From: Pelomonas sp041914785
GTDB lineage: Bacteria > Pseudomonadota > Gammaproteobacteria > Burkholderiales > Burkholderiaceae_C
Length of the DNA stretch: 38,587 nt
Direction: 5' to 3'
Assembly (NCBI GenBank): GCA_041914785.1
Contig: JAYSCT010000030.1
Location: forward strand, 1-38,587
Part shown: one piece after another, positions 24,860 through 32,686 of the stretch
Numbering within the stretch: the first letter of the stretch is position 1
How the letters are laid out: the number at the start of each line of letters is the position of its first letter
The notes under the pieces: model-generated
Databases searched by the model: none
What the model saw: only the letters and a program-made list of their open reading frames with translations
What the model was told of the DNA's origin: nothing
Made by a program: the position numbers and the translations under genes

Positions 24860-26077
24860 TCACTGCACCGCTGGCGCGATCCGGAACATCAGCACCCCAT
24901 GGCGGGCCACCGTGCCGCCGTGGCGGCCGCTGACGCCGGCGGTCTTCTTGCCCGACCACAGGTCCAGCACGTCCGCCTTCAGCTTCGAAGGCAGGTCGAG
25001 CTGCTCCCATGACACGGCCATGTCGGCCGGCTTGTCGCCGCGGTTGAACAGCACGGCGGCGCGGTCGCCGCCGGCCAGCGTGCGCACCCAGACCTCCAGG
25101 TCGCCCTGGCGCCACACCCGGCGGCCCTGGCGGCCCAGCGGATCCTGGTCGACGCGGATGACCTCGGCATTCGTCAGGATGCGCCTCGTGTCCGCGTCCA
25201 TCTTCGACAGGTCGTTGCCCGCGATCAGCGGCGCGGCCAGCATGGCCCACAGCGAGAAGTGGCTCTCGTACTCTGTGGTCGTCATGCCGCCGTTGCCCAC
25301 CTCCAGCATGTCGGGGTCGTTCCAGCCGTTGGGCGCGGCGTCCGCCCACAGCTCGGCGTTCATGTCGAGGATGTCGAGCATGCCGTGCGACCACTCTTTC
25401 TTGCCCTGCCAGGCATCCCAGATGTCGCCCGTGGTGCGCCACAGGTGGCCGATGGGCGCCGCCCAGCGGCCGGGCTTGCTGTTGCCCCATTCGCAGATGG
25501 ACAGCACGATGTCGCGCCCCGACTCGCGCAGCGCCTTGGCCATGATGGTGTAGGCTGCCTCGGGGTTGCGCGGGCCGGTGTAGCACCAGTCGTACTTGAG
25601 CCAGTCCACGCCCCACTTCGCGTACTGGCGCGCGTCCTGGAACTCGTGCCCCGCGCTGCCCGGTCGGCCGCCGCAGGTCAGCGCGCCGGCGTCGGAGTAC
25701 AGGCCGAACTTCAGGCCCTTGCTGTGCACATAGTCGGCCAGCGCCTTCATGCCCGACGGGAAGCGCTCGGGGTCGGGCTGGATGTTGCCGTCGGCGTCGC
25801 GGCTCTTCTGCCAGCAGTCGTCGATGACGATGTACTGGTAGCCGGCCGCCTTCATGCCGGAGGCCACCATCGCGTCCGCCTGCTCGCGGATCAGCCGCTC
25901 GCTGACGTTGCAGCCGAACTTGTTCCACGAGTTCCAGCCCATCGGCGGCGTGGGCAGCAGCCGGGGCTTGGGAGCGTCGAGCTTCAGGGTCTCGTGGCCG
26001 GTGGCCTGCGCGCCGGCCACGGTGGCGGCACAGGTCAACAGGGCCAGCAGTGCGTGGCGCAGCCAGGTCAAGGTCAT
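24860..26077 (-). CDS. Secreted alpha-galactosidase, GH27
   Basis: The 405-residue protein has a signal peptide (LRHALLALLTCAATVAGAQA, cleavage about 25) and a GH27 (beta/alpha)8 barrel. TPPMGWNSWNKFGC, VIDDCW and GLYSDAG are family motifs; the nucleophile is Asp163 in KYDWCY and the acid/base Asp218 in WRTTGDIWD. A C-terminal beta-sandwich (about 310-405) completes the family architecture. It hydrolyses terminal alpha-1,6-galactosides such as melibiose, raffinose or galactomannan side chains, probably in the periplasm or outside. It lies 15 bp downstream of the GPH symporter gene on the same strand, so the two form an operon under the LacI-like operator at 27598. Confidence 0.95.
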   Translation of the reverse strand: MTLTWLRHALLALLTCAATVAGAQATGHETLKLDAPKPRLLPTPPMGWNSWNKFGCNVSERLIREQADAMVASGMKAAGYQYIVIDDCWQKSRDADGNIQPDPERFPSGMKALADYVHSKGLKFGLYSDAGALTCGGRPGSAGHEFQDARQYAKWGVDWLKYDWCYTGPRNPEAAYTIMAKALRESGRDIVLSICEWGNSKPGRWAAPIGHLWRTTGDIWDAWQGKKEWSHGMLDILDMNAELWADAAPNGWNDPDMLEVGNGGMTTTEYESHFSLWAMLAAPLIAGNDLSKMDADTRRILTNAEVIRVDQDPLGRQGRRVWRQGDLEVWVRTLAGGDRAAVLFNRGDKPADMAVSWEQLDLPSKLKADVLDLWSGKKTAGVSGRHGGTVARHGVLMFRIAPAVQ

Positions 26078-26092
26078 GGTGAAAAGCTCCGG

Positions 26093-27568
26093 TCAGACAG
26101 TGCCGCGCCGGGCTTCCAGCGCGGCGCGGATCTCGTGCACGCGCTGCTCCGTCAGGAAGTAGCGCGACACGATGACGAGCGCGATCAGCAGGCCCACGAT
26201 GGGAATGCCCGACAGGAACACGCGGATCAGGAAGATGGCCTCCTCGCTCTGCGCCGGCAGCTTGGCGTCGAAGCCGGTGAACATCAGCACCCAGCCCGAG
26301 GTCATGTTGCCCAGGGCCAGGCCCACCTTGGAGATCCACGAGCCGCAGGCCGCGAACGAGCCCTCGCGGCGCTGGCCGCTGTCGAGTTCGTCGTGGTCGA
26401 CGACGTCGGCCATGGCCGAGCCGTAGATCGTCCAGAAACCGGCGCCGATGAAGGCCACGCCGCCGCTGGCGAACAGCTGCAGCCAGGGCAGCTGCGGGTT
26501 GTAGAAGAACCAGTCGCCGATGAACGCGACGATGCCCAGCACCAGCACCGTCATCAGCGCATTGCGCTTGCCGTAGGCCCGCGCCACGCGGCCGGCGAAG
26601 ACGATGCCGAGCAGGCCGCTGACCAGGCCGGCCACGCCCATCAGCGAGTTCCACTTGGTGGCCTCGACGACGTTGCCGCCGCAGACGTAGTAGACCGTCG
26701 CGTAGTAGCCCAGCAGGCCCACCATGGCCGTGGCCAGGTTGTAGGTCAGCATGGTGCCCAGCATCTGGCGGAAGGGCTTGTTCTTCAGCGTGCGGTACAG
26801 CGTGTCCTTGAACGGCACGCGCTGGCGGGTCTGGGCCACCACCTTGTCGTAGTAGCGCTCGCGCGTCAGCGAAAAGATGGCCACGGAGACGACCACCATG
26901 ATGCCGCCCAGGATGCTGGTGTAGACCTGCGCACCCAGCAGGATGTCGGGCTTGCCGCTGGCGTCATGGAAGAAGGCCAGCGTCGTGAACTGCGCGGCGA
27001 CGAACATCGCCAGCTCGGGGATCTTCTGGATCGCGTTCTTCCACGACATGACGCGGGTGCGCTCGTGGTAGTCGGGCGTCATCTCAGCGCCGAGGCTGCT
27101 CCACGGCAGGTTGAAGCAGCTCATGACCGGCGCGTACAGGCAGGTCGAGACCAGCATGAAGATGAAGTACTCGGTGTCCGTCCAGCCGCGGCCCACGGCA
27201 AACATCAGCGGCAGGCCGATGCCCGCCAGCACGCCGCCGACGAGGATGAACGGGCGCCGCCGGCCCCAGCGGGTGCGGGCGTTGTCGGACAGCCAGCCGA
27301 ACAGCGCATCCGACACCGCGTCCGCAAAGATCTTGACGCCCAGCGCCGTGGAGATCAGCCCCGGCGCCACGCCCAGGAACACGTTGAAGACGTGGAACAC
27401 CAGCGACTGGTAGAGCCAGTGGCCCCACATGTCCAGGAACGAGCCCAGGCCGAAGCCGATCTTCTGCGCGGCAGGCACGCGATCGGCCTCGGCAGTGACC
27501 GGGGCCGGCGCGGCAGCCGGGGCGCGGTGCATCAGGGGCGCGGCGGCGCCATCGCTCTCGGCAAGCAC
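26093..27568 (-). CDS. GPH-family sugar:cation symporter
   Basis: The 491-residue MFS/GPH (glycoside-pentoside-hexuronide) transporter has 12 predicted helices after an about 30-residue Ala/Pro-rich N-terminus. The motif DAVSDALFGWLSDNARTRWGRRRPF (key DxxxDxxxGxxSDxxRTRWGRRRPF) is diagnostic of the family. It likely imports a galactoside or glucoside with Na+ or H+ across the inner membrane. Start GTG 27568 is chosen because AAGGAG lies 8 nt upstream on the minus strand; ATG 27532 is possible. It is co-transcribed with the GH27 gene, and a near-perfect operator of the LacI protein lies 30 bp upstream. Confidence 0.92.
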   Translation of the reverse strand: MLAESDGAAAPLMHRAPAAAPAPVTAEADRVPAAQKIGFGLGSFLDMWGHWLYQSLVFHVFNVFLGVAPGLISTALGVKIFADAVSDALFGWLSDNARTRWGRRRPFILVGGVLAGIGLPLMFAVGRGWTDTEYFIFMLVSTCLYAPVMSCFNLPWSSLGAEMTPDYHERTRVMSWKNAIQKIPELAMFVAAQFTTLAFFHDASGKPDILLGAQVYTSILGGIMVVVSVAIFSLTRERYYDKVVAQTRQRVPFKDTLYRTLKNKPFRQMLGTMLTYNLATAMVGLLGYYATVYYVCGGNVVEATKWNSLMGVAGLVSGLLGIVFAGRVARAYGKRNALMTVLVLGIVAFIGDWFFYNPQLPWLQLFASGGVAFIGAGFWTIYGSAMADVVDHDELDSGQRREGSFAACGSWISKVGLALGNMTSGWVLMFTGFDAKLPAQSEEAIFLIRVFLSGIPIVGLLIALVIVSRYFLTEQRVHEIRAALEARRGTV

Positions 27569-27597
27569 GTCGATGTCTCCTTGGTCGCCTGGGGCGA

Positions 27598-27616
27598 CTT
27601 GTTTTTAGTAAACAAG
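27598..27616. promoter_or_regulatory. LacI-family operator, copy 1 (symporter/galactosidase operon)
   Basis: CTTGTTT (27598-27604), TTAGT, AAACAAG (27610-27616): a perfect 7-bp dyad centred on an odd base pair-like spacer. It shares the TTGTTTnnnGTnAACAA pattern with the sites at 28749 and 28871, and lies 30 bp upstream of the symporter start. Confidence 0.75.
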
Positions 27617-27681
27617 GAGATTTTCGTTCGACGCTCGAATCAATGAAAACCGGGTAAGACCTGAGGAATCGGTTCCAGCGA

Positions 27682-28731
27682 TCAACGTTCTGCAGTGGCC
27701 GGCTGGCGGCGGGCCTTGCGTGCCGGCGCCTCCGGCGCGGCCTCGACGCGCGAGCTCTCGCGCACCACCAACTCCACCGGCAGCGAGGCCTCGCTGGGCT
27801 CCACGTCGCCGTCGATGAGCGCGCGTGCGGCCACCAGGCCCAGCGCCTCCTTGTCCATCTTCACGGTGGACAGCGGCGGCTTGAAGTGCGCAGCCTCCTC
27901 GATGTCGTCATAGCCGATGAAGCGGATGTCCTCCGGCACCCGCAGTCCCTGCTCGATGCAGTACTCGATGGCGAACATCGCGGTGGAGTCGTTGTAGGCG
28001 AAGACGGCGTCCGGCGGCTGCGGCAGCGCCAGCAGGCGGCGCATCGCGTCGCGGCCGGCCGCGCGGTACTCCATGACCGGGTCCAGCGTGACTTCGTAGT
28101 CGGGGTCGAACAGCCGGCCGGCCTCGAACAGCGCGCGCCGGAAGCCCTTGGCCCGCAGCGACACCGAGTAGTGCGTGGGCGGCCCGAAGATGGCCGCCAC
28201 CCTCTTGGCACCGCCGTCCAGCAGGTGGCGCGTGGCCAGCCAGGCGCCCTGCTGGTTGTCGTCGTTGACGCAGCGCACGCCGGGGTGGAAGTGGTCCACC
28301 AGCACCAGCGGCAGCTCGCAGCGGCGGATGCCTTCCATCGTGTCGGGGTCGAAGTAGCCGGCGCCCAGCAGCGCCTCGGCCTCGTGGCGGCGCACTTGCG
28401 CGGCGATGTCGTCACCCGACTGCACGGACAGCAGGCTCAGCGGCACGCCTGCCTCGCGGCACACCGTCTCGGCGCCATGCAGCACGTAGGAATAGAACGG
28501 GTTGGTGGCCAGCGAGCCCAGGTGGCGGCTGTACAGGAACAGCAGGCGGCGCGGCTTGCCGGTGCGCAGCTTGGCGGTGTCGTAGCCCAGCTTCTCGGCC
28601 ACCTCCAGCACCTGGCTGCGGGTCTGCTCGGACAAGCCGGGCTGGCCCTTCAGCGCGCGCGACACGGTGCCGATGGACACCCCCGCCGCCTGGGCCAATT
28701 CCCGAATCGTCACCCCCCGCTTGTCGGCCAT
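27682..28731 (-). CDS. LacI-family transcriptional repressor of the sugar locus
   Basis: The 349-residue protein has an N-terminal LacI helix-turn-helix (VTIRELAQAAGVSIGTVSRALKG, residues 7-29) with hinge helix, and a periplasmic-binding-like sugar domain (about 60-330: LLFLYSRHLGS, AYNDSTAM, RFIGYDDIEEA). A basic C-terminal tail follows. It sits between the symporter/galactosidase operon and the divergent fructokinase/glucosidase operon, both with TTGTTTAGT-type operators, and one half-site precedes its own gene. It therefore likely represses all three and is released by a sugar derived from the substrate. ATG 28731 lies at a good distance from the helix-turn-helix motif. Confidence 0.93.
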   Translation of the reverse strand: MADKRGVTIRELAQAAGVSIGTVSRALKGQPGLSEQTRSQVLEVAEKLGYDTAKLRTGKPRRLLFLYSRHLGSLATNPFYSYVLHGAETVCREAGVPLSLLSVQSGDDIAAQVRRHEAEALLGAGYFDPDTMEGIRRCELPLVLVDHFHPGVRCVNDDNQQGAWLATRHLLDGGAKRVAAIFGPPTHYSVSLRAKGFRRALFEAGRLFDPDYEVTLDPVMEYRAAGRDAMRRLLALPQPPDAVFAYNDSTAMFAIEYCIEQGLRVPEDIRFIGYDDIEEAAHFKPPLSTVKMDKEALGLVAARALIDGDVEPSEASLPVELVVRESSRVEAAPEAPARKARRQPATAER

Positions 28732-28748
28732 GGCCCGGACTCCCGCTG

Positions 28749-28758
28749 TTGTTTAGTG
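28749..28758. promoter_or_regulatory. LacI-family operator half-site, copy 2 (lacI-type gene)
   Basis: TTGTTTAGTG (28749-28758) is identical to one strand of the first ten bases of the copy-3 operator core; the second half is degenerate. It lies 18 bp upstream of the repressor start, suggesting weaker autoregulation. Confidence 0.5.
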
Positions 28759-28870
28759 CCTCGCAAGGCGCCGCAATTGTGGCACCGCCTCCAGGGCCAT
28801 GCCGTTCCACACCTGTTACGTGGGCCCGGTGCGCCCGACCGCACGCGCATCCGGGATCGCCCCGTTGCCG

Positions 28871-28887
28871 ATTGTTCACTAAACAAT
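28871..28887. promoter_or_regulatory. LacI-family operator, copy 3 (fructokinase/glucosidase operon)
   Basis: ATTGTTCACTAAACAAT (28871-28887) reads ATTGTTTAGTGAACAAT on the minus strand: dyad ATTGTT/AACAAT. It matches the sites at 27598 and 28749 and lies 38 bp upstream of the fructokinase ATG. Confidence 0.75.
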
Positions 28888-28924
28888 TATTGTTGCCTTG
28901 AAATTTTCATCGCCTGCACCCTTG

Positions 28925-29848
28925 ATGCCTTTCCGCTCCCTTGCCGTCCTGGGCGAAGCCCTGGTGGACGAATTCCATGACGGCCCGGTGGCCGGCGGCG
29001 CGCCGTTCAACGTGGCCCGGTCGCTGGCCGCGCTGGGCGTGCCGGCACTGTTCATCAGCCGCATCGGCGCGGACGACGCCAACGGCCGCCTCGTGCTCGC
29101 CAGCGCCGAGCGCTACGGTCTGGGCACGCAGGGCCTGCAGCGCGACGCCGCGCGCGCGACGGGCCGCGTCAGCGTGCGGGAGCAGCCCGGCGGCGGCCAC
29201 CGCTTCGAGATCCACGCCGACGCCGCGTGGGACCACCTGGACCTGCCCGCCGCCCGCGCCGCGCTGGCCGGCGCCGCGCCGTCGCTGCTGTACTTCGGCA
29301 GCCTGGCGCAGCGCCACGCCGTGTCGCGCACGGCCATCCGCGCGCTGGCCAAGGGCTTCTACGGCCTGCGCTTCCTGGACCTGAACCTGCGCCCCGGCAC
29401 CGACCACGCGCTGTTCGCCGCCGAATCGCTGATGCTGGCCGACTGGGTCAAGGTCAACGACGAGGAACTGGCGCGGCTGGCCGGCTGGTTCGACACGCCC
29501 GGCGACGAAGCCGCCCAGGTGGCTGCGCTGATGGACCGCTTCGCACTGCAGCGCCTGGTGCTGACCTGCGGCGCCGACGGCTGGCGCTTTTACGGCCTCG
29601 GCGGCGCGCTGCTGGCCCAGGGCCCCGGCGAGCCGCAACCGCGCGTCATCGACACCGTCGGTGCCGGCGACTCCTTCACCGCGCTGCTGCTGGCCGGCCT
29701 CGCGCAGCAGCGCGACCTGGCCGCCACGCTCGCGCTGGCCAATCGCTTTGCGTCCTTCATCTGCGGCGTGCGTGGTCCGTTGCCCGCCGATCCGCAAACC
29801 CTCGCGCCCTGGCGCAGCGCCCTGCAGGCACTGCCCTCCTCTCCCTGA
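28925..29848 (+). CDS. PfkB-family fructokinase
   Basis: The 307-residue ribokinase/PfkB-family sugar kinase has VLGEALVDEF and PVAGGAPFNVARSLAALG (PfkB signature 1, substrate loop) and DTVGAGDSFTALLLAG (signature 2, with catalytic Asp). The GGAPxNVA motif fits fructokinases, giving fructose 6-phosphate from fructose released from sucrose-type sugars. ATG 28925 is preferred; a TTG 27 bp upstream is possible. First gene of the operon with the GH1 gene 15 bp downstream, preceded by operator copy 3. Substrate is inferred from family resemblance and context. Confidence 0.88.
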   Translation: MPFRSLAVLGEALVDEFHDGPVAGGAPFNVARSLAALGVPALFISRIGADDANGRLVLASAERYGLGTQGLQRDAARATGRVSVREQPGGGHRFEIHADAAWDHLDLPAARAALAGAAPSLLYFGSLAQRHAVSRTAIRALAKGFYGLRFLDLNLRPGTDHALFAAESLMLADWVKVNDEELARLAGWFDTPGDEAAQVAALMDRFALQRLVLTCGADGWRFYGLGGALLAQGPGEPQPRVIDTVGAGDSFTALLLAGLAQQRDLAATLALANRFASFICGVRGPLPADPQTLAPWRSALQALPSSP

Positions 29849-29863
29849 CCCATCGAACTAGCC

Positions 29864-31252
29864 ATGGACCTGACCCCGCCTCCCACCTCGCTCGCCGACC
29901 TCGTCTCCCCGCCGGCCGACTCGCCGATGCGCCGCCGCGACTTCGTGTTCGGCTGCGGCACGTCCTCGTACCAGATCGAAGGCGCCGCCCATGCGGACGG
30001 CCGGCTCGAATCCATCTGGGACCGCTTCTGCGCGACGCCCGGCAAGGTGCGGCGCGGCGAGAACGGCGACATCGCCTGCGACCACTACCACCGCCTCGAC
30101 GAAGACCTGGACATCCTGCAGCGCCTGGGCGTGGACGCCTACCGCTTCTCCATCGCCTGGCCGCGCGTGATGGACGAAGCCGGCCGGCCCAACCAGAAAG
30201 GCATCGCCTTCTACAAGCGCCTGCTGGACGGCCTGGGTGAGCGCGGCATCCGGGCCTTCGTGACGCTGTACCACTGGGACCTGCCGCAGCACCTCGAAGA
30301 CAAGGGCGGCTGGCTGAACCGCGAGACCGCCTACCGCTTCGCCGACTACGCCGACCTGATGAGCCGCGAGCTGGCCGGCCATGGCGACGTGGCCGCGTGG
30401 ACCACGCACAACGAGCCCTGGTGCTCGGCCTACCTCGGCTACGGCGACGGCCACCACGCGCCGGGCCTGAAGAGCCACCGCTGGGCCGCGCAAGCCATGC
30501 ACCACCTGCTGCTGGGCCACGGCCTGGCGCTGCCCATCCTGCGCGCCAACGCGCCGCAGGCGCTGCACGGCATCGTCGCCAACTGCGCGCCGGGCTATGC
30601 CGACAGCGACACCGCCGAGGACCGCGACGCCGCGTCGCTCTTCGAGACCTTCCAGAACCGCTGGGTGCTGGACCCGCTGCTCAAGGGCGAGTACCCCGCC
30701 GACCTGTGGCGGCTGTGGAAAGGCTGCGAGCCGCTCGTGCTGGACGGCGACATGGACATCATCCGCCGCCCCATCGACTACCTCGGCATCAACTTCTACA
30801 GCCGCGCCGTGCTGCGCTCCAAGGGCGCGGACACCATCGACTGGGTGCGCCACGACGGCGTCGAGCGCACGACGATGGACTGGGAGGTCTACCCGCAAGG
30901 CATGCAGGACCTGTTCGAGGCCTTCAAGCGCGACTACCCCAACCTGCCGCCGCTGTACGTGACCGAGAACGGCATGTCCAGCCACGACGAGGTGAACGCC
31001 CGCGGCGAGGTGGACGACCTGCAGCGCCAGTCCTACATCAAGCGCCACTTCGCGGCCTGCTCGCGGGCGATGGCCAACGGCGTGGACGTGCGCGGCTACT
31101 TCATCTGGTCGCTGATGGACAACTTCGAATGGGCCTTCGGCTACGAGCGCCGCTTCGGCCTCGTGCATGTGGACTTCGAGACCCAGCAGCGCACGCTCAA
31201 GCGCAGCGCGCTGGCGTATGCCGATTTCCTGCGGGAGCGCGCCGGCCGATGA
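29864..31252 (+). CDS. GH1 beta-glucosidase
   Basis: The 462-residue cytoplasmic GH1 enzyme has no signal peptide. Landmarks: FVFGCGTSSYQIEGA (N-terminal signature), acid/base Glu184 in TTHNEPW, nucleophile Glu368 in YVTENGM, and GYFIWSLMDNFEWAFGY near the C-terminus. It cleaves beta-glucosides such as cellobiose, or beta-galactosides, imported by the neighbouring symporter or another system. It follows the fructokinase with 15 bp and no strong ribosome-binding site. The mix of alpha-galactosidase, beta-glycosidase and fructokinase points to plant oligosaccharides; the actual substrate is unproved. Confidence 0.94.
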   Translation: MDLTPPPTSLADLVSPPADSPMRRRDFVFGCGTSSYQIEGAAHADGRLESIWDRFCATPGKVRRGENGDIACDHYHRLDEDLDILQRLGVDAYRFSIAWPRVMDEAGRPNQKGIAFYKRLLDGLGERGIRAFVTLYHWDLPQHLEDKGGWLNRETAYRFADYADLMSRELAGHGDVAAWTTHNEPWCSAYLGYGDGHHAPGLKSHRWAAQAMHHLLLGHGLALPILRANAPQALHGIVANCAPGYADSDTAEDRDAASLFETFQNRWVLDPLLKGEYPADLWRLWKGCEPLVLDGDMDIIRRPIDYLGINFYSRAVLRSKGADTIDWVRHDGVERTTMDWEVYPQGMQDLFEAFKRDYPNLPPLYVTENGMSSHDEVNARGEVDDLQRQSYIKRHFAACSRAMANGVDVRGYFIWSLMDNFEWAFGYERRFGLVHVDFETQQRTLKRSALAYADFLRERAGR

Positions 31253-31284
31253 GCTCCGCCGCCGGGCTCTGGTAGCGTGACGCC

Positions 31285-31815
31285 ATGGACCTGCCCACCT
31301 TCCGCTACCACCCCGACCCGCTGGCCACCGGCGCCATCGAGCCCCGCTCCATCACCTGTGCCTGCTGCGGTGAGCCGCGCGGCTTCGTCTACGTGCAGCC
31401 CGTCTACGCGACGACCGACCTGGACGAGAAGCTGTGCCCCTGGTGCATCGCCGACGGCTCCGCTGCCGCGAAGCTGGGTGCCAGCTTCTCCGACCCCACG
31501 CCGCTGCAACAGGCCGGCGTGGCGGCCGACGTCATCGACGAGGTGAGCCTGCGCACGCCGGGCTACTCCTGCTGGCAGCAGGAGGAGTGGCTCACGCACT
31601 GCAACGACGCCTGCGAGTTCCATGGCGATGCGTCGGAAGACGATGTGGAAGACGCCAGTGACGCCGTGAAGGCCGACTGGATGCAGCGCTACGGCAAGAC
31701 GGCCAAGCAATGGACCGCCGCCACGCGCGACTACGAGCCGGCCGGCGACAACGCCTTCTACAAGTTCGTGTGCCGGCACTGCGGGGTGGTGCGGCTGGGG
31801 TGGGATTGCGCGTGA
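31285..31815 (+). CDS. CbrC-family (UPF0167) protein
   Basis: The 176-residue protein begins LPTFRYHPDPLATGAI and has Cys pairs CACCGEPRGFVY (with CxxCG), CPWCIADGSAA and CRHCGVVRLGWDCA, plus WLTHCNDACEFHG, all conserved in the CbrC/UPF0167 family (possibly zinc-binding). In E. coli cbrC belongs to the CreBC regulon and has been linked to colicin E2 tolerance; the molecular role is unknown. It follows the GH1 gene by 32 bp and might be read through from it, although functional relation is doubtful. Confidence 0.88.
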   Translation: MDLPTFRYHPDPLATGAIEPRSITCACCGEPRGFVYVQPVYATTDLDEKLCPWCIADGSAAAKLGASFSDPTPLQQAGVAADVIDEVSLRTPGYSCWQQEEWLTHCNDACEFHGDASEDDVEDASDAVKADWMQRYGKTAKQWTAATRDYEPAGDNAFYKFVCRHCGVVRLGWDCA

Positions 31816-31860
31816 TCCTGACGCCAACCGCTGGTCAAGAACTGCCGATGGGCTGCTGAG

Positions 31861-32559
31861 CTAAACGACTGATCCGAATGACTTGAGCTCATTGAGGCGT
31901 TCACTTATGGCCTGATTGATTTCGGGCGTCGTACCAAGCCAATGCTCGACTGCTGCGCAGGTATGCATAAAGATGGTCGAAGTGATCAGCAGAGTGGAAC
32001 GCTGCTGGCGCCCTATGCCCGGATAACGGATGCTCGTTGAGTCCTCGCCATAGTCAAGGTACTTGGCGACCGATGACATAGAGGGATGCGCTGCCAAGTG
32101 CGAAAACATGCGGTAGTGCCCGTTGTAGAGATCCATTGCATCGATCTGCCTAGCAATCTGCTCAAATTTCAGCATTGGTCCTGCGTTGTTCTCGGCGAAA
32201 TCACGGACTCGTTCTCGCAGGCCTATCGTGGCATTTCGGCGAAGAAAATCGTCCTGCGCCTTTGCGCCCTTGGCCCGCCCTGCGCGATCAAACGCTTCCA
32301 TCTCTTCGGTCGTCACGATTCCTGTGAGTAGACCTCCGAGTACGAACGTCGTTTCGATAATCCCTCGCACAAGCACAAGCGCTTCCGCATCTAGATCTTC
32401 CTGGGCAAGCAGCACTGCAGCACGGAAATGGTCGATACATCTACAGAAGAAAGCGTGAGCGGCAAGCTTTTCAGTCGTGGTTGGAGTGACTTTGAATAGC
32501 GACAGCATCCGCTCTGCAGTCACGATACACGCTTTTGAATGCAGCAGGATCTCAGACAT
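31861..32559 (-). CDS. DUF5677-like protein, probably acquired
   Basis: The 232-residue, mostly helical protein contains HAFFCRCIDHFRAAVLLAQEDLDAEALVLVRGIIETTF, where the R-x-x-x-E-T pattern fits DUF5677-type proteins often found near mobile or defence genes. Base composition is clearly less GC-rich than neighbours (more A/T at third positions), and no partner gene is adjacent. ATG 32559 is used; a TTG three codons upstream is possible, and no Shine-Dalgarno sequence is seen. Function unknown. It converges with the CbrC-like gene and lies 127 bp from the second halogenase gene, transcribed in the same direction. Confidence 0.72.
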   Translation of the reverse strand: MSEILLHSKACIVTAERMLSLFKVTPTTTEKLAAHAFFCRCIDHFRAAVLLAQEDLDAEALVLVRGIIETTFVLGGLLTGIVTTEEMEAFDRAGRAKGAKAQDDFLRRNATIGLRERVRDFAENNAGPMLKFEQIARQIDAMDLYNGHYRMFSHLAAHPSMSSVAKYLDYGEDSTSIRYPGIGRQQRSTLLITSTIFMHTCAAVEHWLGTTPEINQAISERLNELKSFGSVV

Positions 32560-32686
32560 CCGGGCCAACTGTGATGTTTACAAAGATATTTTCCCGCAAG
32601 GCTTTTAGGGCAGAAAGCAGCCAGAGCGAACAGGCACCATCCGTGCAATATCAGTCTGTAGCCACCCCAGCCCCCCGCAAACACCC

